This document shows positions 46,266-58,631 of a stretch of 64,000 bases of DNA, one piece after another. How positions within the stretch are numbered: the stretch's first letter is position 1; every line of letters begins with the position of its first letter. The translations under genes and the position numbers were made by a program. The stretch comes from Triticum aestivum (lineage: Eukaryota; Streptophyta; Magnoliopsida; Poales; Poaceae): assembly GCF_018294505.1 (NCBI RefSeq), contig NC_057812.1, forward strand, positions 64,829,806 through 64,893,805, read 5' to 3'. The notes below the pieces were generated by a model, which made no database searches, was not told the DNA's origin, and saw only the letters and a list, made by a program, of their open reading frames with translations.

Positions 46266-49200
46266 TGTAACACCCCGGATGTAACTTTCCCAATTTGTAC
46301 TCCAACTCTTGCCGTTTCTGGCGTCAAGTTATATTTATTTCCTCGGGTTCGGGTTTTTGTCTCCGTGTGTTGTTGTCGTTGTCATCATCTCATATCATGT
46401 CATCATGTGCATTGCATTTTCATACGTGTTCATCTCATGCATTCGAGCATTTTCCCCGTTGTCCGTTTTGCATTCCGGCGCTTCGTTCTCCTCTGGTGGT
46501 CATTTCTAGCTTTCTTTCGTGTGTGGGGATTAAACATTTCCGGATTGGACCGAGAATTGCCAAGCGGCCTTGGTTTACTACCGGTAGACCGCCTGTCAAG
46601 TTTCGTATCATTTGGACTTCGTTTGATACTCCAACGGTTAACTGAGGGACCGAAAAGGCCTCGTGTGTGTTGCAGCCCAACACCCCTCCAATTTGGCCCA
46701 AAAACCCACCTAACTCTGCTCCATCATCTAGAGCGTTCGATCACGATCGCGTGGCCGAAAACCGCAGCTCATTTGGACTCTCCCAGCTCCCTCTATGCCT
46801 ATATATAGACCCCCTCCTTGTCCGCCGACGCCCGTGCCCACTAGCGCGCTGCCACGTGGACGCCGCCACCCACGGCCGCCGCGGCCCGCTCGGCCCACGG
46901 GGAGCCCGCCCCGGGCCGGATCGGGCCCGAGCCGCCCCGCGCCTCGCGCCTCCTCCGTCCCCGCGCCCGGTGGCCGGCGCCGACGCGCGCCATTGCCGGC
47001 CTCGCTGCACCGGCCAGTGACCGCCGCCCCGCCACTCGCCGCCTCCTTCTCCAAGCTTGATGCCGGCAGCCCTGCGCCCCGCGACGCGACGCCCCGCCTC
47101 CGTGAAGCTCCGGGTGACCGCCTCCTCGTCGCCGGCGGCCTCTCCGGCGAGAGATCCGGCCGCCGCGGCTCCTTTTTTTTCCGGCGGTCCTCGAGCTGCT
47201 ACAGTGCCCCGACCGTGCCTCGGTTTCCGTGCAAACCCTAGATCTGTCCCGGAGAGGTTGAGTTTTTTCACTAAGTCCCGGATATTTTCAGTTCAAGTGC
47301 TCCTGTTCTCGGCTCCGTAACTTTGCATCTGTAGCTCCGATTCATGCATATAGCATATCAAAATGTTCATCTCAGAGAGTACATCATTTCATTCTATTGC
47401 ATCATTTTCATTTGAGTTCATCTTGATGCACGAAATGCTGTTCGAAGAGGGATACATGAGTTAATTGTCAGATCTGCTACTCCGTTTAGCACTTTTGTCA
47501 TTTTTGCCATGATTAATGTGTGCATGCTATGACCTGATGCTCTACATGTGTTTTGTTAAGGGTTTTGTCATCTTTCCAGAGGTGCAACCCATGTATTTTT
47601 AGGATGTGTGTGGTGACTAGTGCAAGCTTGCAAAGTGGTGCACTTGCTAATTCTGTTTTCAGGGACTTAGTAATATCACTAAGTCCTGGAGCTGTTCATC
47701 TCATGATGCCATATGTTCATGTTGTTTACTAGTGATCCGTGCCTCTTTTTAGGATGATCAGTAAGGATGTTTTGTTAATATTGTAGTGATCTATCCATCC
47801 ATGTCTTTGTTTGCAATTATGGAGCACCCTAGCTTGAGTCAATCGAGCTCTACTTTTGCTACTTTGTGAATCTGGGCAGATTGATAACTTGTTTGCAATT
47901 TTGGCGGTGATGTTGTAGTTGATCCGTGCATGCTATGCTATTGTTCTTGCCATGTCTAACTTGCATTTTGTGCCTTCGTGATGGATGTATGCTTGTCTTG
48001 CCATGACTTGCACCGTAGTGAGTGCATCGAGCTCGTAAACATGCCTACTTGAGTTATATTTCAGCATGTGTCGGTTTTCACTAAGTCTGAAAACTGATTA
48101 TGTTTTTGCTATGTTCACATGCTCGCAATTGTATTTTCTGACCCCTTTCGGCTCAAGGTCACTAAGGGACTTTTGTTAAGCTCTTTGAGTAGCTCCATGC
48201 CATGCTTTAATTTGCCATGTTCAGATCCTGTAGCATGTAGTTTTGTTGCTCCGAAGAGGGCTACCTGATCTGAAATTCCAGACAAGTGTTAATTTTCACT
48301 AAGTCTGAGATCTGTTTGCCATTTGCATTTTTGCCATGTTTTTTTGAACCTCTTAATGGATGAATTGGCCGTAGCTCAGTGCTAGACTTTTGTTAAGCAT
48401 CTTGTAAGCATCGATGCCATGTATTTTTTTGTCATGTTTGTGTGCTGTAGCATGTTCATCTCATTGCATTTAGATGCCTACTTGCTGTAAATCGCAGACC
48501 GGTGTCATTTTGAATCGCTTGCCATTTCCAAACCGTAACTCCGATTCCGGCGTTCTTTATATCGTTTTCAAGAGATTTCATCTGATCTTTCCAGTGGCAC
48601 ACTTGGAATTCCATGTTGAGGCCAAGTTCATGCATTTCCTGTCATATCTTGCATTTTGCATCCTACATCGCATCCCGCATAGCATATCATCTTTGCATCG
48701 TGTTGTTTGAGTTTGCACGTGGTTGATTGTATCCTTGTTGCTTGTTTGTCTTGTTTGGGTAGAGCCTGGAGACGAGTTTGCTAACGAGGAGCCCGTTGAG
48801 TTTGCTTTCGAGGATCCAGTCAACACTGACAACTGTGCAGGCAAGATGATCATACCCTCGAAATCACTACTATCTTTGCTATGCTAGTTTGCTCGCTCTT
48901 TTGCTATGCCATTGCTACGATGCCTACCACTTGCTTGCAAGCCTCCCAAATTGCCATGTCAAACCTCTAACCCACCATGTCCTAGCAAACCGTTGATTGG
49001 CTATGTTACCGCTTTGCTCAGCCCCTCTTATAGCATTGCTAGTTGCAGGTGAAGATTGGAGGCCGTTCCTTGTTGGAACATTTATTTACTTGTTGGGATA
49101 TCATTATATTACTTTGTTATCTTAATGCATCTATATACTTGGTAAAGGGTGGAAGGCTCGGCCTCTCGCCTAGTGTTCTGTTTCGCTCTTTCCGCCCTAG

Positions 49201-50451
49201 TTTCCGTCATATCGGTGTTATGTTCCCGGATTTTGTGTTCCTTACGCGGTTGGGTTATAATGGGAACCCCTTGACAGTCCGCCTTGAATAAAACTTCTCC
49301 AGCAATGCCCAACCTTGGTTTTACCATTTGCCACCTAGCCTTTTCCCTTGGGTTTCGCAGACTCAAGGGTCATCTTATTTTAACCCCCCCGGGCCAGTGC
49401 TCCTCTGAGTGTTGGTCCAACCTAGAGCACCGTGCGGGGCCGTCCCTTGGCAACTTGGGTTATGTTGGCTCCCGTATGCTTAGCTTATCCGGTGTGCCCT
49501 AAGAACGAGATATGTGCAGCTCCTATCGGGATTTGTCGGCACAGCGGGCGGTGTTGCTGGACTTGTTTTACCATTGTCGGAGTTGTCTTGAATTACCGAG
49601 ATACCGAGTCTGATCGGAACGTCTTGGGAGGAGGTCTATTCCTTCGTTGACCGTGAGAGCTTGTCGTGGGCTAAGTTGGAACTCCCCTACAAGGATTGAA
49701 CTTTTGAAAGTCGTGCCCGCGGTTATGGGCAGGTGGGAATTTGTTAATGTCCAGTTGTAGATAACTTGAACCTTAATTAATTAAAATGAATCAACTGAGT
49801 GTGTTACCGTGATGGCCTCTTCTCGGCGGAGTCCGGGAAGTGGACACGGTGTTGGAGTAATGTTTGCACAGGTTGTTCTCTAGTTTCTCGCTCATGCTTT
49901 GCCTCCTCTTCTCGCTCTCTTTTGCGAATAAGTTAGCCACCATATTTGCTAGTCGCTTGCTGCAGCTCCACCTATATTTACCTTGCCTTACCTACAAGCT
50001 TAAATAGTATTGATCGCGAGGGTGCGAGATTGCTGAGTCCCTGTGGCTCACAGATTACTATTACACCAGATGCAGGGCCTGATGAGTCCGCTCCAGGAGA
50101 CGCGTATGAGCTCAAGTGGGAGTTCAACAAGGACTCTCAACGTTACTATGTTTCCTTTCCCGATGATTAGTAGTGGTGCCCAGTTGGGGGTGAACGGGAC
50201 CGTTGTCGCATGTTGGGTTCTCTTTTATTTCGGCGCCGTAGTCGGGCCATGAGTGTTTGGATGATGTAATGTTATTTATGTACTTGATTGACGTGGCGAG
50301 TGTAAGCCAACTATGTTATCTCCCCTTTATTATTTATATTACATGGGATGTTGTGAAGATTGCCTAACTTGTGACATATTCCTTCAATGCGATTATGTCT
50401 CTAAGTCGTGCCTCGACACGTGGGAGCTATAGTCGCATCGAGGGTGTTACA
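46266..50451 (+). repeat. Chromovirus 3' LTR
   Basis: 4186 bp, uninterrupted, ending GGGTGTTACA. Compared with the 5' LTR it lacks about 80 bp just downstream of the TATA box and has two short GC-rich insertions after that point. The first 200 bp differ at about six positions plus one indel. Confidence 0.93.
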
Positions 50452-52171
50452 GCCGGCCCCCTTCCTCCTTCCCCTATAAATAGAGGGGCAAGGGGAGGGC
50501 TGCATAGAACATCTAAGGTGCAGCCCCTACCCTCCCCAACACCTCTCCTCCTCCATAAGAGCTTGGCGAAGCCCTGCCGGAGTACTGCAGCTTCACCACC
50601 ACCACGCCGTCGTGCTGCTGTTGGAGCCCTCTTCCTCAACCTCTCCCTCCTCCTTGCTGGATCAAGGCGCGGGAGACGTCCTCGCTCCGTACGTGTGTTG
50701 AACGCGGAGGTGCCGTCCGTTCGGCGCTAGGATCTTCGGTGATTTGGATCACGTCGAGTACGACTCCATCAACCCCGTTCTCTTGAACGCTTCCGCTCGT
50801 GATCTACAAGGGTATGTAGATGCACTCCTCTCTCCCTTGTTGCTAGATGACTCCATAGATTGATCTTGGTGATGCGTAGAATTTTTTTAAAATTCTGCTA
50901 TGTTCCCCAATAGTGGCATCATGAGCTAGGTCTATGCATAGTTTCTATGCACGAGTAGAACACAAAGTAGTTGTGGGCATCGATATTGTCAATTTGCTTG
51001 CCGTTACTAGTCTTATCTTGATTCGGCGGCATCGTGGGATGAAGCGGCCCGGACCGACCTTACACGTACACTTACGTGAGACTGGTTCCACCGACTGACA
51101 TGCACTAGTTGCATAAGGTGTCTGTCTCTCCCACTTTCGTCGGATCAGATTCGATGAACAGGGTCCTTATGAAGAGTAAATAGAAATTGGCAATTCACGT
51201 TTTGGTTTTGGCGTAGGTAAGAAACGTTCTTGCTAGAATCCTATAGCAGCCACGTAAAAACTTGCAACAACAATTAGAGGACGTCTAACTTGTTTTTGTA
51301 GCAAGTGTTTTGTGATGTGATATGGCCAAAGGATGTGATGAATGATATATGTGATGTGTGAGATGATCATGTTCTTGTAATAGGAATCACGACTTGCATG
51401 TCGATGAGTATGACAACCGGCAGGAGCCATAGGAGTTGTCTTTATTTATTTATGACCTGCGTGTCAACATAAACGTCATGTAATTACTTTACTTTATTGC
51501 TAAAGCGTTAGCCATAGTAGTAGAAGTAATAGATGACGAGACAACTTCAAGAAGACACGATGATGGAGATCATGGTGTCATGTCGGTGACAACGATGATC
51601 ATGGAGCCCCGAAGATGGAGACCAAAAGGAGCAAATTATATTGGCCATATCATGTCACTATTTGATTGCATGTGATGTTTATCATGTTTTACATCTTATT
51701 TGCCTAGAACGACGGTAAGTTAAATAAGATGATCCCTCGTAATAATTTCAAGAAAGTGTTCCCCCTAACTGTGCACCGTTGCGAAGGTTCGTTGTTTTGA
51801 AGCACCACGTGATGATCGGGTGTGATAGATTCTAACGTTCGAATACAACGGGTGTAAGCCAGATTTACACACGCAATACACTTAGGTTGACTTGACGAGC
51901 CTAGCATGTACAGACATGGCCTCGGAACACAGAAGACCGAAAGGTCGAGCATGAGTCGTATAGAAGATACGATCAACATGAAGATGTTCACCGATGTTGG
52001 CTAGTCCGTCTCACGTGATGATCGGACACGGCCTAGTTAACTCGGATCATGTTATACTTAGATGACTGGAGGGATGTCTATCCGAGTGGGAGTTCATTGA
52101 ATAATTTGATTAGATGAACTTAATTATCATGAACTTAGTCTAAAATCTTTACAATATGTCTTGTATATCAA

Positions 52172-55100
52172 ATGGCCCACGTTGTCCTCAAGTTCAACGC
52201 GTTCCTAGAGAAAACCAAGCTGAAAGACGATGGCAGCAACTATACGGACTGGGTCCGGAACCTGAGGATCATCCTCATAGCTGCCAAGAAAGATTATGTC
52301 CTAGAAGCACCGCTAGGTGACGCACCCGTCCCACAGAACCAAGACGTTATGAACGCTTGGCAGACACGTGCTGATGATTACTCTCTCGTTCAGTGCGGCA
52401 TGCTTTATAGCTTAGAACCGGGGCTCCAAAAGCGTTTTGAGAGACACGGAGCATATGAGATGTTCGAAGAGTTGAAAATGGTTTTTCAAGCTCATGCCCG
52501 GGCCGAGAGATATGAAGTCTCCGACAAGTTCTTCAGCTGTAAGATGGAGGAAAATAGTTCTGTCAGTGAGCACATACTCAAAATATCTGGGTTGCATAAC
52601 CGCTTGACTCAGCTGGGAGTTAATCTCCCGGATGACGCGGTCATTGACAGAATCCTTCAGTCGCTTCCATCGAGCTACAAGAGCTTTGTGATGAACTTCA
52701 ATATGCAGGGATGGAAAAGACCATTCTTGAGGTATATTCAATGCCGAAATCAGCAGAGGTAGAAGTCAAAAAGGAACATCAAGTGTTGATGGTGAATAAA
52801 ACCACTAAGTTCAAGAAAGGCAAGGGTAAGAAGAACTTCAAGAAGGACGTCAAGGGAGTTGCCGCGCCCGGTAAGCAAGCTGCCGGGAAGAAGCCAAAGA
52901 ATGGACCCAAGCCCGAGACTGAGTGTTTTTTATTGCAAGGGAAGTCGTCACTGGAAGCGGAACTGCCCCAAATACTTAGCGGACAAGAAGGCCGGCAACA
53001 GGAAAGGTATATGTGATATACATGTAATTGATGTGTACCTTACCAGTACTTGTAGTAGCTCCTGGGTATTTGATACCAGTGCGGTTGCTCACATTTGTTA
53101 CTCAAAGCAGGAGCTGCAGAATAAGCGAAGACTGGCGAAGGACGAGGTGACGATGCGCGCCGGGAATGGTTCCAAGGTCGATGTGATCGCGGTCGGCACG
53201 CTACCTCTACATTTACCTACGGGATTAGTTTTAAACCTCAATAATTGTTATTTAGTGCCAGCTCTGAGCATGAACATTGTATCAGGATCTCGTTTAATTC
53301 GAGATGGCTACTCATTTAAATCCAAGAATAATGGTTGTTCTATTTATATGAGAGATATGTTTTATGGTCATGCTCCGATGGTGAATGGTTTATTCTTAAT
53401 GAATTCGAGCGTAATGCTACACATATTCATAGTGTGAATACCAAAAGATGTAAGGTTGATAATGATAGTCCCACATACTTGTGGCACTGCCGCCTTGGTC
53501 ACATAGGTGTCAAACGCATGAAGAAGCTCCATGCAGATGGACTTTTAGAATCTCTTGATTACGAATCATTTGACACGTGCGAACCATGCCTCATGGGTAA
53601 AATGACCAAGACTCCGTTCTCAGGAACAATGGAGCGAGCAACCAACTTATTGGAAATCATACATACTGATGTGTGCGGTCCAATGAGTGTTGAGGCTCGC
53701 GGTGGCTATCGTTATGTTCTCACCCTCACTGATGACTTGAGTAGATATGGGTATGTCTACTTAATGAAACACAAGTCTGAGACCTTTGAAAAGTTCAAGG
53801 AATTTCAGAGTGAGGTTGAGAATCAACGTGACAGGAAAATCAAGTTCTTGCGATCAGATCGTGGGGGAGAATACTTGAGTCACGAATTTGGCACACACTT
53901 AAGAAAATGTGGAATAGTTTCACAACTCACGCCGCCTGGAACACCTCAGCATAATGGTGTGTCCGAACGTCGTAATCGCATTCTATTAGATATGGTGCGA
54001 TCTATGATGTCTCTTATCAATCTACCGATGTCATTTTGGGGTTATGCTTTAGAGACTGCCACATTCACTTTAAATAGGGCTCCGTCGAAATCCGTTGAGA
54101 CGACACCCTATGAATTATGGTTTGGGAAGAAACCTAAGCTGTCGTTTATAAAAGTTTGGGGATGCGATGCTTATGTCAAGAAACTTCAACCTGAAAAGCT
54201 CGAACCCATGTCGGAAAAATGCGTCTTCATAGGATACCCTAAAGAAACTGTTGGGTATACCTTCTACCTCAGATCCGAAGGCAAGATCTTTGTTGCCAAG
54301 AATGGTTCCTTTCTAGAGAAAGAGTTTCTCTCGAAAGAAATAAGTGGGAGGAAGGTAGAACTTGATGAAGTATTACCTCTTGAACCGGTAAGTGGCGCAG
54401 CTCAAGAAAATGTTCCTGAGGTGCCTGCACCGACTAGAGAGGAAGTTGATGATGATGATCATAAAACTTCAGATCAAGTTACTACTGAACTTCGTAGGTC
54501 CACGAGGACACGTTCCGCACCAGAGTGGTACGACAACCCTGTCTTGGAAATCATGTTGTTAGACAACGGTGAACCTTCGAACTATGAAGAAGCGATGGCG
54601 GGCCCGGATTCCGACAAATGGCTGGAAGCCATGAAATCCGAGATAGGATGCATGTATGAAAACTAAGTATGGACTTTGACTGACTTGCCCGATGATCGGC
54701 GAGCCATAGAAAATAAATGGATCTTTAAGAAGAAGACAGACGCGGATGGTAATGTGACCATCTCGGCTTGTCGCTAAGGGTTATCGACAAGTTCAAGGGG
54801 TTGACTATGATGAGACTTTCTCACCCGTAGCGAAGCTGAAGTCCGTCTGAATCATGTTAGCAATTGCCGCATACTATGATTATGAGATATGGCAAATGGA
54901 CGTCAAAACGGCATTCCTTAATGGTTTCCTTAAGGAAGAATTGTATATGATGCAGCCGGAAGGTTTTGTCGATCCTAAGAATGCTGACAAGGTGTGCAAG
55001 CTCCAATGCTCGATTTATGGGCTGGTGCAAGCATCTCGGAGTTGGAACATTCGTTTTGATGAGATGATCAAAGCGTTTGGGTTTATGCAGACTTATGGAG

Positions 55101-56135
55101 AATCCTGCATTTACAAGAAAGTGAGTGGGAGCTCTGTAGCATTTCTCATATTGTATGTGGATGACATACTGTTGACGGGAAATGATATAGAATTCTTGGA
55201 AAGCATAAAGGCCTACTTGAACAAGTGTTTTTCAATGAAGGACCTTGGAGAAGCTGCTTATATATTAGGCATCAAGATCTATAGAGATAGATCGAGACGC
55301 CTCATTGGTCTTTCACATAGTACGTACCTTGACAAGATATTGAAGAAGTTCAAAATGGATCAGTCGAAGAAGGGGTTCTTTCCTGTATTGCAAGGTATGA
55401 GATTGAGCACGGCTCAATGCCCAACCATGGCAGAAGATAGAGAAAAGATGAGTGTCGTCCCCTATGCCTCAGCCATAGGGTCTATCATGTATGCTATGCT
55501 GTGTACAAGACCTGATGTAAACCTTGCCATAAGTTTGGTAGGAAGGTACCAAAGTAATCCCGGCATGGAACACTGGACATCGGTCAAGAATATCCTGAAG
55601 TACCTGAAAAGGACTAAGGAAATGTTTCTCGTTTATGGAGGTGACGAAGAGCTCGTCGTAAAGGGTTACGTCGATGCTAGCTTCGACACAGATCTGGATG
55701 ACTCTAAGTCACAAACCGGATACGTGTATATTTTGAATGGTGGGGCAGTAAGCTAGTGCAGTTGCAAGCAAAGCGTTGTGGCGGGATCTACATGTGAAGC
55801 GGAGTACATGGCAGCCTCGAAGGCAGCACAAGAAGCAGTATAGGTGAAGGAGTTCATTACCGACCTAGGAGTCATACCCAATGCGTCGGGCCCGATGACT
55901 CTTCTGTGACAACACTGGAGCTATTGCCCTTGCCAAGGAGCCCAGGTTTCACAGGAAGACCAGGCATATCAAGCGTCACTTCAACTCCATTCGTGAAAGT
56001 GTTCAAAATGGAGACATAGAGATTTGTAAAATACATATGGACCTGAATGTGGCAGATCTGTTGACTAAACCTCTCCCTAGAGGAAAACATGAGCAACACC
56101 AGAACTGCATGGGTGTTCGATTCATCACAATGTAA
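52172..56135 (+). pseudogene. Angela Copia gag-pol, frameshifted
   Basis: Gag begins MAHVVLKFNAFLEKTKLKDD at 52172. A one-base deletion near 52709, one extra T near 52926 and a frame change near 53405 break it. A zinc knuckle (FYCKGSRHWKRNC) is near 52925-52968. The protease active site reads FDTS where the family has DTG. Integrase runs through HCRLGHIG, HTDVCGPM, SDRGGEY and PQHNGVSERRNR. Reverse transcriptase has MDVKTAFLNG and YVDD at 55154-55165. RNase H continues through GYVDASFDTDLDD to a normal end GVRFITM-stop at 56133. Extra stops lie at 54664, 54848, 55754 and near 55840, with another frame change near 54765. It cannot make a working polyprotein. Confidence 0.94.
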
Positions 56136-56152
56136 CTGGAATATTGACTCTA

Positions 56153-56167
56153 GTGCAAGTGGGAGAC
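56153..56167 (+). other. Polypurine tract of Angela
   Basis: GTGCAAGTGGGAGAC immediately before the 3' LTR at 56168; purine-rich and in the expected position. Confidence 0.75.
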
Positions 56168-57878
56168 TGTTGGAAATATGCCCTAGAGGCAATAATAAAA
56201 TGGTTATTATTATATTTCTTTGTTCATGATAATTGTCTATTGTTCATGCTATAATTGTGTTATTCGGAAATCGTAATACATGTGTGAATACATAGACCAC
56301 AACACGTCCCTAGTGAGCCTCTAGTTGACTAGCTCGTTGATCAAACGATAGTCATGGTTTCCTGACTATGGACATTGGATGTCATTGATAACAGGATCAC
56401 ATCATTAGGAGAATGATGTGATGGACAAGACCCAATCCTAAGCATAGCTCAAAGATCGTGTAGTTCGTCTGCTGTAGCTTTTCTGAATGTCAAGTATCAT
56501 TTCCTTAGACCATGAGATTGTGCAACTCCCGGATACCGTAGGAGTGCCTTGGGTGTGCCAAAGTCACAACATAACTGGGTGACTATAAAGGTACATAATA
56601 GTTATTTCCGAAAGTGTCAGTTGGGTTGGCACGAATCGAGACTAGGATTTGTCACTCCGTATGACGGAGAGGTATCTCTGGGCCCACTCGGTAATGCATG
56701 ATCATAATGAGCTCAATGTGATCAAGTGGTTGATCACGGGATCATGCATTATGGTACGAGTAAAGTGACTTGCCGGTAACGAGACTGAACAAGGTATTGG
56801 GATACCGACGATCGAGTCTCGGGCAAGTAACGTACCGATTGACAAAGGGAATTGTATACGGATTGATTGAATCCTCGACATCGTGGTTCATCCGATGAGA
56901 TCATCATGGAGCATGTGGGAGCCAACATGGGTATCCAGATCCCGCTGTTGGTTATTGACCGGAGAGTTGTCTCGGTCATGTCTGCATGTCTCCCGAACCC
57001 GTAGGGTCTACACACTTAAGGTTCGGTGACGCTAGCGTTGTTAGGAAGACTTGTATGTGATTACCGAATGTTGTTCGGAGTCCCGGATGAGATCCCGGAC
57101 GTCCCGAGGAGTTCCGGAATGGTCCGGAGGAGAAGATTTATATATCGGAAGTTATCATATGGTCGCCGGAAAGGTTCGGGGGCATATCGGTATTGTACCG
57201 GGGCAACCGGAGGGGTTCAGGGGGTCCACCGGGAGGGTCCACCTCTTCCGGAGGGCCTTATGGGCTGTATGGAGAAGGGAACCAGGCCAAGTGGGCTTGG
57301 GCGCCACACCCCCTAGGGCCCATGCGCCTAGGGTTGGGGGGAAACCCTAAAGGGGGCGCCCCGGCAAGCCCCCCTCCCCTTGGCCGCCGCCCCCCCTCTA
57401 GATCTCATCTAGAGGGGGCCGGGCCCCTTCCTCCTTCCCCTATAAATAGAGGGGCAAGGGGAGGGCTGCATAGAACATCTAAGGCGCAGCCCCTCGCCTC
57501 CCCAACACCTCTCCTCCTCCATAAGAGCTTGGCGAAGCCCTGCCAGAGTACTGCAGCTTCACCACCACCACGCCGTCGTGCTGCTGTTGGAGCCCTCTTC
57601 CTCAACCTCTCCCTCCTCCTTGCTGGATCAAGGCGCGGGAGACGTCCTCGCTCCGTATGTGTGTTGAACACGGAGGTGCCGTCCGTTCGGCGCTAGGATC
57701 TTCGGTGATTTGGATCACGTCGAGTATGACTCCATCAACCCCGTTCTCTCGAATGCTTCCACTCGTGATCTACAAGGGTATGTAGATGCACTCCTCTCTC
57801 CCTCATTGCTAGATGACTCCATAGATTGATCTTGGTGATGCGTAGAATTTTTTTAAAATTCTGCTACGTTCCCCAACA
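56168..57878 (+). repeat. Angela 3' LTR
   Basis: 1711 bp, TGTTGGAAAT...TTCCCCAACA. A TATAAATA promoter box lies at 57441-57448 within CCCCTATAAATAGAGGGG. It is followed by the CAAGC duplication and by the resumed exon of the surrounding element. Confidence 0.96.
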
Positions 57879-58631
57879 CAAGCAAGGATTAGTAATGCGG
57901 CTTCTTTGAAGGCGGCCGAAGAGTTGAAAGCCGAGAAGGCCGCACATTGCGAGAGCAAAGAGAAGATGGCCAAGATGGCCGTAGAATTAAAAGACACTGC
58001 CAACCGTTGCCGGTTCCATGAAAAAGAAAACCGAGCGAAGGCAACGGACCTTGAAAAGGCCACAATGGCGGACAAAGACACCCGCTCTGCTATGAGAGCG
58101 AAGGAGGAGCTGCGGGAAGTCGGGGATATTGCGGCTGGGAAGCCCTTCATGCTACGAAGGAAGTTCGGAGATCCACGGTATGCCCCTCTGTATCGGCTGT
58201 GGAGTTTGGCAGATGCATCTATGGACTTGGCGGCGAGCGCTGCCGATGCGGCCAAATACTTCCAAGGTCAAACCGATCGTGAAGTGGACAAGCTGTTCTG
58301 GTCGCAATTCAACATTCCAGAGCGTCCGCTTCCATTGACTGATCAGCTAGCCGAATGGGCCGAACTAAATAGGTTGTCCGGACTCGCCATGAGGTCTGTT
58401 GTGGATCAGCTATGGCCGGAAAAGCCAAAGCCAAACAGCTATTTCAGCTTAGTGCAGCAGTTCCTTGGTGCGGTGCTGCGCATTAATGTGATGAAGAGGT
58501 CGGCGTGCATAGAAGGCTCGCGGATGGCCCTTGCCCATGTGAAAGCATACTGGGCGGAGGTGGACGCTACCACTGTTGGAGCGCATGGTTCGGCCATAGG
58601 CCGAGTAGCTGCCGAGCACTATTTCGAATAG

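Larger units (their letters stand above)
32394..50451 (+). mobile_element. Chromovirus (Tekay/Del-like) gypsy LTR retrotransposon
   Basis: TG...CA LTRs of about 4.2 kb (32394-40900 interrupted; 46266-50451) with duplications GCCGG at 32389-32393 and 50452-50456. The internal region of about 5.4 kb has a primer site, gag, protease, reverse transcriptase, RNase H, integrase and a C-terminal chromodomain-like tail ([20 protein letters not shown]), the mark of chromoviruses. Very long LTRs with this gene order fit the Tekay/Del clade. Four stops break the N-terminal half. It lies in Angela's 5' LTR and so is younger than Angela. Confidence 0.93.
31124..50912 (+). repeat. Angela 5' LTR, split by the chromovirus
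   Basis: LTR parts are 31124-32393 and 50457-50912, about 1.73 kb in total. A TATAAATA box lies at 50475-50482, downstream of the inserted chromovirus, so any promoter is now separated from its upstream LTR sequence by 18 kb. The last bases read CCCCAATA, where the family ends CCCCAACA. Confidence 0.95.
31124..57878 (+). mobile_element. Angela/BARE/WIS-type Copia LTR retrotransposon
   Basis: It starts TGTTGGAAATATGCCCTAG and ends TTCCCCAACA. Flanking duplications CAAGC lie at 31119-31123 and 57879-57883. Without the nested chromovirus (32394-50456) it is about 8.7 kb, the normal length for the family. The order is LTR, primer site, gag, protease, integrase, reverse transcriptase, RNase H, polypurine tract, LTR, as in Copia elements. 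The coding region is broken several times. The insertion site is an exon of the antisense ORF of the surrounding element. Angela/BARE-type elements are confined to the Triticeae and near relatives, which supports the organism call. Confidence 0.96.
28865..58631 (+). pseudogene. Antisense extra ORF, 'putative gypsy type transposon' family, multi-exon, split by Angela
   Basis: Exons on the plus strand, antisense to the host element. The first part (about 28930-29808) encodes GRWMPSFVTEEDI, FISHFLRGL, RGLMFFYGLDFHDLAP and CEAFLRITPHFGLWLKTF, then WPKGSF and QVMLVRRVQPC; this matches the Pfam family Transposase_28. Splice-like borders follow: donor at 29809, acceptor near 29883, donor at 30260, and exons near 30640-30720, 30874-30987 and from 31066. 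The exon at 31066-31123 (LRVELARAKEQ) is cut by Angela and resumes at 57884 (ISNAASLKAAEELKAEK...). It continues in a Lys/Glu/Ala-rich probable coiled coil, then PLYRLWSLADASMDLA, and stops at 58629-58631. Damage: TGA at 29057, a one-base deletion near 29705 and a further frame change near 30000. The protein's role is unknown. Confidence 0.8.

Noticed and set aside
57193..57696. 167-codon ORF in the Angela 3' LTR
   Set aside because: LTR promoter and leader sequence; the frame is not kept in the 5' LTR.
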